A stretch of DNA of 64,000 nt, taken from assembly GCF_040219635.1 (NCBI RefSeq), contig NZ_JAVJSC010000003.1:692501-756500 (forward strand), in the 5' to 3' direction. Positions 1-7,057 of the stretch are shown piece by piece. The position numbers were made by a program, and so were the translations under genes. Each line of letters begins with the position of its first letter. The stretch's first letter is position 1. The notes below the pieces were generated by a model. The model was not told the origin of the DNA. It made no database searches and saw only the letters and a program-made list of their open reading frames with translations. The stretch is from Pyruvatibacter sp. GTDB taxonomy: Bacteria > Pseudomonadota > Alphaproteobacteria > CGMCC-115125.

Positions 1-181
1 GCCCGATATGGCCGACATCAAGGGTCAGGAAACCGCCAAGCGCGCCATCGAGGTGGCGGCTGCGGGCGGCCACAACCTGCTGTTTGTCGGTCCGCCCGGC
101 GCGGGCAAATCCATGTTGGCAAGTAGGTTGCCAGGTATCTTGCCCCCTATGAGCCCGCGCGAGATGCTCGGCATTCGGTAG
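1..181 (+). pseudogene. comM: comM (YifB family) 5' fragment, cut by a mobile element
   Basis: Front part of the ComM/YifB AAA+ protein, known in the family as a branch-migration helicase for natural transformation; the gene begins left of the window. The frame read from base 2 shows KGQETAKRA, the Walker A loop GPPGAGKS and LPGILPPMSPREML. True comM sequence ends at base 168. The frame then enters the element, gains only G-I-R and stops at TAG 179-181. Joining base 168 to base 3600 (dropping one copy of the 8-bp duplication) restores EMLDVAMVASLAG in frame, so a single clean insertion disrupted the gene. This fragment keeps Walker A but loses Walker B and everything after it, so it is almost certainly non-functional. 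Confidence 0.95.
161..168. repeat. Target site duplication, left copy (GAGATGCT)
   Basis: GAGATGCT is the last comM sequence before the element and recurs exactly at 3592-3599. Eight bases is the usual duplication length for the IS1595 family. In comM it encodes Glu-Met and the first two bases of a Leu codon. Confidence 0.95.
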
Positions 182-194
182 CAAACACACCAAG
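169..194 (+). repeat. Left terminal inverted repeat of the IS1595 element
   Basis: The outer 26 bases begin CGGCATTCGGTAGCAA. They match the reverse complement of 3566-3591 except at positions 3, 8 and 17. This repeat also supplies the TAG that ends the comM fragment. Confidence 0.92.
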
Positions 195-241
195 CTACCG
201 AAGCCGCTTCCAACAGAAAGGAAGACGGCTATGATCGGGCG

Positions 242-862
242 ATGTGGAGTTTGCAGCGAATCCTGCGCTGGGCAGCCGCCGGGCTGTTGGGCCTTATGTT
301 GTCTCCTGTGGTCAGTGAGTTCTTTATCGAACTTGCCCGCGAGCGCGGCGTTTACGATAACCCAACAGAAACGTTGGAAGGCGGCATAGCCATGTTGTCT
401 GGCCTCGTAAACTCACAATACTTCATATCCACATTAGCACTAGTTGCTGGACTCAGCGTTGGCCTGTGGCTGGACCACTTCCTGCGCCGCATTGAGCGCA
501 AACATGCGCCTGAAGCGACTGCCGGTGAACAAGAAGACAAAGAAACAAGACGGCCCTTGTCTATGGACGACACTGTTTTGCTTGCGAAAGTCGAAGAGCT
601 TGCGTCGAAGCTGTTATCTCATGGTCAATTTAGCGAAGAGAAGCCGCGCTTATTGGAGCTTTATAGAGAAATAGCCGAGGCAAAGCACGGGTACTTGTTC
701 AATCAGCCTACATACTTGGCACTAGATGAGTTTCTCGCGGCTTGTGGGTTGCATATCGAAAATAGGAAGGAACCACGCGCAAAAGAGGAATGGAATGAGG
801 TCCGAGCCAACATAAAAAAATACGCTTTTGACCTGCGCAACAAACTCAGTGGGCGCATTTAA
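242..862 (+). CDS. Unknown two-helix membrane protein (element cargo)
   Basis: A 206-residue protein I do not recognise. Two hydrophobic segments (about residues 10-30 and 60-79) would anchor it in the inner membrane. They are followed by a basic stretch (LRRIERKH) and a charged, mostly helical soluble part of about 125 residues that ends in Lys/Arg-rich sequence. By the positive-inside rule the C-terminal part should be cytoplasmic. An ATG at 231 lies nearer a GGAAG motif but opens a different, Cys-rich short frame, so I keep the ATG at 242. The gene ends two bases before the convergent DUF6471 gene and has less GC-biased codons than the chromosomal genes. No enzymatic motif is visible. Confidence 0.7.
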   Translation: MWSLQRILRWAAAGLLGLMLSPVVSEFFIELARERGVYDNPTETLEGGIAMLSGLVNSQYFISTLALVAGLSVGLWLDHFLRRIERKHAPEATAGEQEDKETRRPLSMDDTVLLAKVEELASKLLSHGQFSEEKPRLLELYREIAEAKHGYLFNQPTYLALDEFLAACGLHIENRKEPRAKEEWNEVRANIKKYAFDLRNKLSGRI

Positions 863-864
863 TC

Positions 865-1104
865 CTAGATAAAGTCTGTTTTCTCTGAAGCGCTTAGCGC
901 CTTTAAGCAAGCCAGCATAAACGCTGCCGTAAACTTCCCCCGGCTCACCTTGTTTCTGAGGTTCCGTTCATCTTCGGAAACCCCAATTTCCGCCAATTTT
1001 TCAACTAACTGCGCGTAAGTCACGTTCTGCCGGGCCATTTCCGCCCGAATAATCCCACGGGCCTTGGCTTCCCAGTCTGTACGTTCCGGCATGTCATTCT
1101 CCAA
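865..1104 (-). CDS. DUF6471 family small protein, possible regulator (cargo)
   Basis: A 79-residue protein with the DUF6471 pattern: WEAKARGIIRAEM, then VTYAQLVEKLAEIGV and the conserved core ERNLRNKVSRGKFTAAFML. The order of helices resembles a compact helix-turn-helix protein, so a DNA-binding or regulatory role is plausible but unproven. It is transcribed away from the transposase gene, and the 86 bases between them hold two near-identical 16-bp repeats that could be its binding sites. Its stop codon almost abuts that of the convergent membrane-protein gene. Confidence 0.8.
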   Translation of the reverse strand: MENDMPERTDWEAKARGIIRAEMARQNVTYAQLVEKLAEIGVSEDERNLRNKVSRGKFTAAFMLACLKALSASEKTDFI

Positions 1105-1118
1105 TTATGTGGCGAATG

Positions 1119-1177
1119 TCATCATATAGAGTGCGAAAGCCCTTGAAAAGATGATTATCTATCATCATATTTAGTGC
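1119..1177. promoter_or_regulatory. Twin 16-bp direct repeats between DUF6471 and transposase genes
   Basis: TCATCATATAGAGTGC at 1119-1134 and TCATCATATTTAGTGC at 1162-1177 differ at two positions and start 43 bp apart, about four helical turns. They sit in the only divergent intergenic region of the element, where promoters for both the DUF6471 gene and the transposase must lie. The spacing and placement fit operator sites for a dimeric or cooperative regulator. The binding protein is not known. Confidence 0.5.
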
Positions 1178-1190
1178 ACAAGCACTGGAA

Positions 1191-2162
1191 ATGATGACAA
1201 TGGCACAGCACTTCTTACTTTCAGCCTCAGCCCGCACACTCTCGCTGGCAAAGGTCATGCGCCTGAGCGATCAGGAAGCCTATGACGCATTCAAGGCGCT
1301 GCGCTGGCATGAGAATGATGGGAACCCCATCTGTCCTCGCTGTGGCTGTGCAGAGGCTTACGAGTACGCCTCACGCCGCATCTTCAAGTGTAAGGGCTGT
1401 CATTCGCAGTTCTCAGTCACCACGGCAACCATCTTTGCCAGCCGCAAGCTGGCTTACCGGGATGTGCTGGCTGCCATCGCCCTGTTCGTGAATGGGGCCA
1501 AGGGCATGAGCGCCCTTCAACTGAGCCGCGATCTGGACGTTCAGTACAAGACGGCCTTCGTCCTGGCTCACAAGCTGCGTGAGGCTATGGGCGAGGAAAT
1601 GAAGCAAGCCAAGGTATCAGGCGACGTTGAGGTTGATGGGGCCTATTTCGGCGGTCATGTGAAGCCCGCCAACCGGAAGGCTGACCGCAAGGACTTGCGA
1701 TTGAAAGAAAACCGGACTGGCAAGCGTCGTGTGGTGGTTGTCCTGCGGGAACGTAATGGCCGCTCACTGCCGTTTGTGGTGAAGCATGAAGCCGACGCAG
1801 TGCCCACCATTGAGGCTCGCGTAGCCACTGGCTCAACGGTATATGCAGACGAAGCATCATCATGGGATGCCCTGCACGCCACCTATGAGACGAAGCGGGT
1901 CAATCACTCGGTTGAGTTCAAGGACAAGGACGCTTGCACGAACGAGGCTGAGAGCTTCTTTAGCCGCCTGCGCCGGGCTGAGATCGGCACGCACCACCAC
2001 ATTTCGGGGCGTTACTTGGATCAGTACGCTAACGAAATGGCTTGGCGTGAGAACAACCGGCGAGTTTCAAACGGTGGCCAGTTTGTGTTGGCTACGGTTG
2101 CGGCGCTTGGTTGTGGGGTGTCGCGGGACTGGAAGGGGTATTGGCAACGGAAAGCTGCTTAA
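1191..2162 (+). CDS. IS1595 family transposase
   Basis: A 323-residue DDE-type transposase of the IS1595 (ISXO2-like) family, which catalyses element movement. The N-terminal zinc ribbon has Cys48, Cys51, Cys67 and Cys70 (CPRC and CKGC). The catalytic core shows EVDGAYFGGH (Asp149), VYADEASSWD (Asp220) and NEAESFFSRLRR near 251-262, then the typical YANEMAWRENNRR tail. Length is normal and the frame is uninterrupted. ATGs at 1191, 1194 and 1200 are all possible starts, and no strong ribosome site separates them. Flanking inverted repeats and the target duplication suggest it was recently active. Confidence 0.96.
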   Translation: MMTMAQHFLLSASARTLSLAKVMRLSDQEAYDAFKALRWHENDGNPICPRCGCAEAYEYASRRIFKCKGCHSQFSVTTATIFASRKLAYRDVLAAIALFVNGAKGMSALQLSRDLDVQYKTAFVLAHKLREAMGEEMKQAKVSGDVEVDGAYFGGHVKPANRKADRKDLRLKENRTGKRRVVVVLRERNGRSLPFVVKHEADAVPTIEARVATGSTVYADEASSWDALHATYETKRVNHSVEFKDKDACTNEAESFFSRLRRAEIGTHHHISGRYLDQYANEMAWRENNRRVSNGGQFVLATVAALGCGVSRDWKGYWQRKAA

Positions 2163-2165
2163 ATG

Positions 2166-2190
2166 AAAAACCCCGGGCCGAAGCCCGGGG
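2166..2190 (-). terminator. Strong GC hairpin with U-tract on the reverse strand
   Basis: CCCCGGGC at 2171-2178 and GCCCGGGG at 2183-2190 form a perfect 8-bp stem with a CGAA loop, four bases beyond the ATG that overlaps the transposase end. The A-run at 2166-2170 becomes a U-tract on the reverse strand, so as an intrinsic terminator it would stop transcription coming from the right, protecting the transposase gene from antisense read-through. On the forward strand it has no U-tract and would act only as an end-stabilising hairpin. Confidence 0.6.
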
Positions 2191-2268
2191 GGTGCTAGCG
2201 GCGTACCGCATCGCGTTGATAGAGAATCATGTACGTTAAGTCGGCCACATTGTCAATAGGATTGTAAT

Positions 2269-2922
2269 TTGAAACGCGCCGCCTTATACATTGACGGGTT
2301 CAATTTGTATCATGCAATCAATGACTTAGGTGAGCCGTTCCTAAAGTGGTGTGACTTGTGGCGGCTTGGTGAGATTATTTTACCTTCTACCACAGAGAAG
2401 CTTGTTAGGTCTGTTTACTGCTCCGCTTTTTATCCGGGCGACGACAAAAAGAAATGGCGTCATAAAGAATATATTGCAGCACTTGAAGTAAAAGGGGTCG
2501 AAGTCGTTCTCGGTCACTACATCCATGAACCGCAAGAATGCCGCGATTGTGGACGACGGTGGGAAAAGCCAACTGAGAAAGAATCGGATGTTAATGTGGC
2601 CCTCCATCTTATTAGGGATGGGTTACATGACCGATTTGACGTTGCTTACTTAATCACGGCTGACTCGGATCAGGCGGCAACAGTAAGAATGTTCAAGGCT
2701 GAGTTTCCCAGCAAAGAGTTTGTAACTGTTGCCCCGCCGGACAGGAACTTTTCCACCTCCATCAATACCCTCTCTCACCGCCGAATTGCACTGAACAGGG
2801 ATCATCTGGATAGATGTGTGATGCCTGAGATTGTAATGGGCAACAACAAACGAGCTGCTCGACGCCCGCGGGAGTATGCGCCGCCAGCAGCGTGGGTACA
2901 TCCAGACCATCGTCCAAAATGA
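2269..2922 (+). CDS. NYN domain (LabA/DUF88-like) putative ribonuclease (cargo)
   Basis: A 217-residue protein of the NYN group of PIN-like nucleases. The expected acidic residues are in place: Asp9 in YIDGFN, Asp107 in KESDVNVAL, Asp117, and Asp132/Asp134 in ITADSDQAA. These would bind metal for RNA cleavage. An extra CRDCGRRW motif (Cys91, Cys94) could form half a zinc site. The C-terminus is Arg-rich (KRAARRPRE). It starts with TTG at 2269 behind AATAGGA. Its TGA stop overlaps the ATG of a 27-codon hydrophobic ORF, which suggests translational coupling. The substrate is unknown; the family occurs in both RNA processing and accessory loci. Confidence 0.85.
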   Translation: MKRAALYIDGFNLYHAINDLGEPFLKWCDLWRLGEIILPSTTEKLVRSVYCSAFYPGDDKKKWRHKEYIAALEVKGVEVVLGHYIHEPQECRDCGRRWEKPTEKESDVNVALHLIRDGLHDRFDVAYLITADSDQAATVRMFKAEFPSKEFVTVAPPDRNFSTSINTLSHRRIALNRDHLDRCVMPEIVMGNNKRAARRPREYAPPAAWVHPDHRPK

Positions 2923-3002
2923 ACTTCACCTACGCCCCAGCCGCCCTAGCGATCCTCGCCCTAGTGGCCCTGTATTTTAGTAATAGCTTGGGCCTTATCT
3001 AA
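2919..3002 (+). CDS. Putative 27-residue membrane microprotein coupled to the NYN gene
   Basis: The ATG at 2919 overlaps the NYN stop codon as ATGA, a common translational-coupling arrangement. The 27 residues (MNFTYAPAALAILALVALYF, then SNSLGLI) form one clear transmembrane helix, ending at TAA 3000-3002. The ORF runs over the last 42 bases of the convergent winged-helix gene. Length, hydrophobicity and coupling resemble small membrane toxins or nuclease partners, but chance cannot be excluded for so short a frame. Confidence 0.45.
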   Translation: MNFTYAPAALAILALVALYFSNSLGLI

Positions 3003-3425
3003 CTCCCAAAGCATGTACTGCCCCGGCCCCTGAGTGGCTTTGACCACACCGCCCTCTCTCTGGCGTCTCAGGGCCACCCCTACACGCTTTGCCATGAGCC
3101 GGAGCAGCTTGGGTTCATCTGGGTCTAAACCCCTCTCAGAAATCAATCTGGCGGCTACGTCGCGGGTTGTGAGGGGTTCTTTAGCCAGTCTGAGAATGCC
3201 CAATACGATACGGGTCATTTCACCCCGTTTGGACCAGTTCTCAGGGGGGCGGAACCTTGGGGCTATGGTCTGTGTCTCGATATGCGGGGCGAATACCTGG
3301 AGGCTCCGATCAATACCCTCTAGGTCTTTGATTAGTTGGGCGATGCGGTCATGCAGGGTTTCTATCTCGCCTGATATGTCAGCGCGTTTCTTTATCAGTG
3401 CTGTGACTACGTGAGGTTCTGCCAT
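2961..3425 (-). CDS. Coiled-coil plus winged-helix protein of unknown function (cargo)
   Basis: A 154-residue protein that starts MAEPHVVTALIKKRA. Residues 10-45 have the heptad-like pattern of a coiled coil (ISGEIETLHDRIAQLIKDLE). Residues 68-140 resemble a winged-helix domain (RIVLGILRLAKEPLTTRDVAARL, then a wing near GGVVKATQGPGQYMLW). To my recollection similar proteins accompany mobile elements in alphaproteobacteria, commonly with a small overlapping ORF just upstream, as here. DNA binding as a dimer is a reasonable inference; a role in transposition or cargo control is not shown. It is convergent with the NYN gene and its microprotein. Confidence 0.7.
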   Translation of the reverse strand: MAEPHVVTALIKKRADISGEIETLHDRIAQLIKDLEGIDRSLQVFAPHIETQTIAPRFRPPENWSKRGEMTRIVLGILRLAKEPLTTRDVAARLISERGLDPDEPKLLRLMAKRVGVALRRQREGGVVKATQGPGQYMLWELDKAQAITKIQGH

Positions 3426-3543
3426 TTACTTCGGCTATATCGCGCTGGAGGGCTAGTATTTGCTCCCGGATAGAAGGCTGTTTGGCAATACCCTTGGAGG
3501 GTCTGCCTAGTGGGGTCCGGGGTTCTTTTGGTGCGATACTCAT
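3379..3543 (-). CDS. Small basic ORF overlapping the winged-helix gene
   Basis: A 54-residue frame from ATG at 3543 to TGA at 3379, overlapping the winged-helix start (3425) by 47 bases in another frame. The sequence contains a GRPSKG motif resembling an AT-hook, then SIREQILALQRDIAEVNG, which could form one helix. The start lies 48 bp inside the right end of the element, so any promoter would sit in or next to the terminal repeat. Position and basic character support a real accompanying gene, but the evidence is thin. Confidence 0.4.
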   Translation of the reverse strand: MSIAPKEPRTPLGRPSKGIAKQPSIREQILALQRDIAEVNGRTSRSHSTDKETR

Positions 3544-3565
3544 GACACGAGCCTAGCATATCTGT

Positions 3566-3591
3566 CTTGGTGTGGTTGCTACCTAATGGCG
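3566..3591 (-). repeat. Right terminal inverted repeat of the IS1595 element
   Basis: Read on the reverse strand it begins CGCCATTAGGTAGCAA and matches the left terminal repeat at 23 of 26 positions. The ATG at 3586 inside it is in frame with the downstream comM remnant. Confidence 0.92.
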
Positions 3592-3599
3592 GAGATGCT
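3592..3599. repeat. Target site duplication, right copy (GAGATGCT)
   Basis: Exact second copy of 161-168, directly adjoining the right end of the element. The following bases continue the comM reading frame. Confidence 0.95.
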
Positions 3600-4440
3600 G
3601 GATGTGGCAATGGTAGCCTCTTTGGCCGGCGTGCTTGAGGGCGGTGCCCTCAGCCCACAACGGCCGTTTCGGGCCCCGCATCATTCAGCGTCCATGGCAG
3701 CGCTCGTGGGCGGCGGCATCAAGGCCAAGCCCGGCGAAGTCTCGCTGGCCCACAATGGCGTGCTGTTTCTGGATGAACTGGCCGAGTTTGCGCGCCCGGT
3801 GCTGGACGCCCTGCGCCAGCCGCTTGAAACCGGTACCGCGGTTATTGCCCGCGCCAATCACCACGTCACATATCCCGCCCGCGTGCAGCTTGTAGCTGCC
3901 ATGAACCCGTGCCGCTGTGGCTATGCGGGCGAACCTGGCATGGCCTGCGGACGGTTGCCGCGCTGCGCGCAGGACTACCAGACCCGCGTCTCCGGCCCCC
4001 TCATGGACCGGATTGACATCCAGCTTGACGTGCCGCCCGTCTCCGCCGCCGACATGCGCCACGGCGCCGCCGGGGAACCCTCCGCCGCAATTGCCGCACG
4101 CGTGCGCGCTGCCCGGCAAATGCAGGTTGAGCGCTATGCAGCGCTGGGCCCGCAAAACGCCGATGGCACACCTGCCGTAACAACCAACGCCCAGGCCGAC
4201 GGCAGGCTGCTGGAGAAGGTGGTGAATCTTGATGCTGCCGGGCTCGACCTGATGGATAAGGCTGCGGCCGGTATGCGGCTTTCAGCGCGCGGCTATGTAC
4301 GTGTCTTGCGGGTTGCGCGTACCCTTGCCGACATCGAAGCGGCTGTGGCCGGTACGGGTGAGTGCGGTGTTACGCGCGCCCATCTGGCGGAGGCCCTGAG
4401 TTTCCGCCGCGCTCCGGCGCAGGCGTTCGCTGCGGCCTGA
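3592..4440 (+). pseudogene. comM: comM (YifB family) 3' fragment
   Basis: Continuation of comM after the insertion. It reads EMLDVAMVASLAG, then PFRAPHHSAS, the Walker B region VLFLDELAEF, MNPCRCGYAG and RVSGPLMDRIDIQL, and ends with the Mg-chelatase C-terminal domain (SARGYVRVLRVARTLADI). An in-frame ATG at 3586, inside the element's terminal repeat, could start a protein of 284 residues, but it would lack the Walker A loop and so could not work as an ATPase. No frameshift or stop is seen in this part, which fits a recent disruption. Confidence 0.95.
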
Positions 4441-4611
4441 CCGGCGGCTTCCCATTGCCATCTTTTGAGATAATCCACAGTTTTCGCTGATTTTCCGCGG
4501 CTTTTGCTGCTGGCTTAACGCGATCTTCAACGGTTCGGCGCCATTTTAGGCAGGTTGGAGCGGCATCAGCTTGATGCCCGGCTGCCACCCAGAACCGGAG
4601 ACCGCCGCCAT

Positions 4612-6723
4612 ATGCGCCGCGCGCACATCTTTCCAGCCCTGCAGTCGGCGATCAGCTTAGCGCGCGCCGCATTTTTTCGTGTGGGTGTCTGGACGCGTGC
4701 CCGGGCGCGTGTCTGGACACATATCTGGCCGAACGAGAAAGCAGCCCTGCGCGAAGAAGTGCGCCTGTTGCGCGGACTGCTGGCGGGGCAGGCTGACATC
4801 ATTTTCAGGCGGAACACACGCGGCCAACTGACATTCGTCAATGATGTTTTCTGCACCACGTTTGGCATCACGCGAGAGCAGGCACTTGGGCACCCGTTTA
4901 CGCCTCACGTCGATGCCAGTACCGGCGAAGGCCTGGTCGGCCATGCGCCCGCTCCCCGTCCCACCCAAACGAGGGATGTCACGGGCATAAAGTTCCGCAT
5001 CCGAACCGACCAGCGAGTGAGAACGGTGTCGGGCTGGCGATGGATCGGCTGGGAGGAGTTGCCGATCCGCAATGCGGACGGCCAGCTTGTTGAAATCCAG
5101 TGTGCCGGGCGCGACATCACCGAGCGCAAGGAAACCGAACACGCCCTTGCCCGCGCCCGTGACGAAGCCGAACAGGCCAACCACGCAAAATCAGCATTTC
5201 TGGCAACCATCAGCCATGAAATCCGCACGCCGATGAATGGCATCATCGGTATTTCGGCGCTGTTGAACGAGACTGATCTGTCGCCTGAACAAGCCAACTA
5301 TGTGCAGGCGGTGCGCCGGTCGGGCCGCGCATTGCTGCGCCTGATCGACGACATTCTGGATTTCTCCAAAATTGAAGCCGGACATCTGGAGCTTGAAAAA
5401 CAGCCGTTTTCCCTGGAAGAAATGGCGGAGGGCCTTGCCGAGTTGCTGGCACCGCGTGCCCAGCAGCGCGGCATCAGCCTGTCAACGGTCATTGACCCGT
5501 CGCTGCCCGAGCAGGTTATTGGCGATCAGGGTCGGCTCCATCAGGTTTTTGCCAATCTGGTTGGCAATGCCATCAAGTTCACCGACAAAGGCGGCGTCAC
5601 GCTGCTCCTCGAACGCGGCCCGCGGATGCCTGATCAAGCCCCAAACGAGGAGACCGTCCCGCTCGTGGCGCGCATCATAGACACCGGCATCGGCATGGGC
5701 CCCGAAGACCAGCGCATTGTCTTTGAGGAGTTTCAGCAGGCCCGCGCTGCGGCCGCCCAACGTCGCGGCGGCACCGGTCTTGGCCTTGCCATCTCGCGGC
5801 GCCTGGTGGCCACCATGGGCGGCGACATACACCTTGAAAGTGCGCCTGGCGCAGGCACCACTTTTACCGTCAGTGTGCCTCTGCCAATCCATGCAGAAGC
5901 GCCATCGGCAGCCCCCGCGCCGCTTGCGGATAACTATGTAGTGGTGGCCCTCAAATCGCCCGCCGCCCATGCGCTTGCCCAGACAGTGACCCATCACGGC
6001 GGCAGCACATGGGTACCCGAAAACCCCGCCACGGCGCTGGCGTCCGCTGCATTCAAAAACACCCAGGCCATCATCGCACCGGCAGATGTTCTGGACCCGG
6101 AGATGGTCGCATCGCTGCGCCACCGCGCGCCTGACATGCGCATTGTCGCCGCAGCCCAGGCAGACGACCGCACAACCGCCCGCAGCGCAATCTCGCGCGA
6201 TGACAACCCGGTTGACGCTTACGTCCTGCTCCCGGCCCGCCGCCAGACGCTCATCGCTGCGCTCTCCGGTAACCTTGAGCAGCAAGCGTCCGAGCCTGCC
6301 GATGTGGACGATGCGCCCCGCGACGCGCCGCCCGTTATTGGCCGCCGCGTGCTGCTCGCTGAAGACAACGACGTGAATGCCCTCCTGACGGTCAGCGTGC
6401 TTGAGCGCGACGGCCACGAGGTCATTCGTGTGCTCAACGGGCGTGAAGCTGTTGAGGCACTGGACACAAAAGCGCGCTTCGACATTGTGCTGATGGACAT
6501 GCACATGCCAGAAATGGATGGCATTGAGGCCACCAAAGCGCTGCGCGCAGCGGGCCACATGGTGCATGTGGTGGCGCTCACGGCCAATGCCTATTCGCAG
6601 GATCGCCAGCGCTGCCTTGATGCAGGCATGAACGACTACCTGTCCAAGCCGGTTGAGCCTGATGCGCTGCGTGAGGTGCTGGCGGCCCTGCCGCCGCCAA
6701 CCACGAGCAGCGAAGCCGCCTGA
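4612..6723 (+). CDS. Hybrid sensor histidine kinase/response regulator with PAS domain
   Basis: A 703-residue hybrid two-component kinase. In order: an Arg-rich N-terminus without a clear membrane helix; a PAS/PAC domain (about 58-170, RDITERKETE at its end); a HisKA domain with phospho-acceptor His202 in SHEIRTPMNG; HATPase_c with N box near 312-325 (NLVGNAIKF), DTGIGMG and GGTGLGLAISRR; a degenerate middle segment (about 445-570) that looks like a worn receiver; and a C-terminal receiver with Asp629 in VLMDMHMPEMDG and Lys in SKPVEP. It is probably cytoplasmic. I use ATG 4612, with GGAG at 4597-4600; a TTG at 4555 would add 19 residues. No separate partner regulator is adjacent, and the signal is unknown. 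Confidence 0.93.
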   Translation: MRRAHIFPALQSAISLARAAFFRVGVWTRARARVWTHIWPNEKAALREEVRLLRGLLAGQADIIFRRNTRGQLTFVNDVFCTTFGITREQALGHPFTPHVDASTGEGLVGHAPAPRPTQTRDVTGIKFRIRTDQRVRTVSGWRWIGWEELPIRNADGQLVEIQCAGRDITERKETEHALARARDEAEQANHAKSAFLATISHEIRTPMNGIIGISALLNETDLSPEQANYVQAVRRSGRALLRLIDDILDFSKIEAGHLELEKQPFSLEEMAEGLAELLAPRAQQRGISLSTVIDPSLPEQVIGDQGRLHQVFANLVGNAIKFTDKGGVTLLLERGPRMPDQAPNEETVPLVARIIDTGIGMGPEDQRIVFEEFQQARAAAAQRRGGTGLGLAISRRLVATMGGDIHLESAPGAGTTFTVSVPLPIHAEAPSAAPAPLADNYVVVALKSPAAHALAQTVTHHGGSTWVPENPATALASAAFKNTQAIIAPADVLDPEMVASLRHRAPDMRIVAAAQADDRTTARSAISRDDNPVDAYVLLPARRQTLIAALSGNLEQQASEPADVDDAPRDAPPVIGRRVLLAEDNDVNALLTVSVLERDGHEVIRVLNGREAVEALDTKARFDIVLMDMHMPEMDGIEATKALRAAGHMVHVVALTANAYSQDRQRCLDAGMNDYLSKPVEPDALREVLAALPPPTTSSEAA

Positions 6724-7057
6724 CATCACGACACAAAACGGCCTTCGTTGTGTCGTCCTGCCATAGCAGATATAGTCGTTTTCAGTCCTTCGGCGCGCGA
6801 CGTCAGATACGCAAGCGCGTCCAAAAGGGCTGGACAAGGCTCGTTAATCTGACGACAACCGCACCCGACAGCCGCGCCCGCTAGCCGCACCCGACAGCCG
6901 GGTGAAAAAGGCGGGTGAGAAAGCCGGGTTAAGAGCGCGACGGCCACACTTGAAGTGGCCGCACGTGCCCCGCACGTAACGCGCAGGTAGATGCCCCGCT
7001 CCATTTCCAGGAGCGCCCGTTTCGCGGACGATGGGCTGACACAAGGGAGACGCCGGT
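6724..7057. other. Intergenic region with a hairpin and a short tandem-like repeat
   Basis: This 334-bp gap holds no convincing gene. Five bases after the kinase stop lies a 9-bp perfect stem (ACGACACAA at 6728-6736, TTGTGTCGT at 6748-6756) without a U-tract, possibly a transcript end. A 16-bp direct repeat, CCGCACCCGACAGCCG, occurs at 6859-6874 and 6885-6900. The promoter of the next gene should lie near the right end. Confidence 0.55.

Larger units (their letters stand above)
169..3591. mobile_element. IS1595-family element with passenger genes, inserted in comM
   Basis: The element is 3423 bp, bounded by 26-bp terminal inverted repeats that match at 23 positions and flanked by an exact 8-bp duplication. 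It encodes one IS1595-type transposase (1191-2162) plus a two-helix membrane protein, a DUF6471 protein, a NYN-domain nuclease, a winged-helix protein and two small ORFs. A plain IS of this family is near 1 kb, so roughly 2.4 kb is cargo. IS1595 elements with passenger genes are known as a class. The cargo reads as less GC-rich than the flanking chromosome, with codons such as ATA, AAA and TTA frequent in the 206-residue and NYN genes. The element looks intact and recent because the duplication is perfect. Confidence 0.93.

Noticed and set aside
25..213. Reverse-strand 62-codon frame at the left edge
   Set aside because: It lies opposite comM and crosses the element boundary; no family features.
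231..350. ATG at 231 as alternative start in the element
   Set aside because: It opens a short Cys-rich frame unrelated to the membrane protein; the frame from 242 has two clear membrane helices.
5482..6837. Long reverse-strand frame of 451 codons opposite the hybrid kinase
   Set aside because: The forward frame has all kinase and receiver motifs; the reverse frame is a GC-driven shadow rich in His/Arg/Gly.
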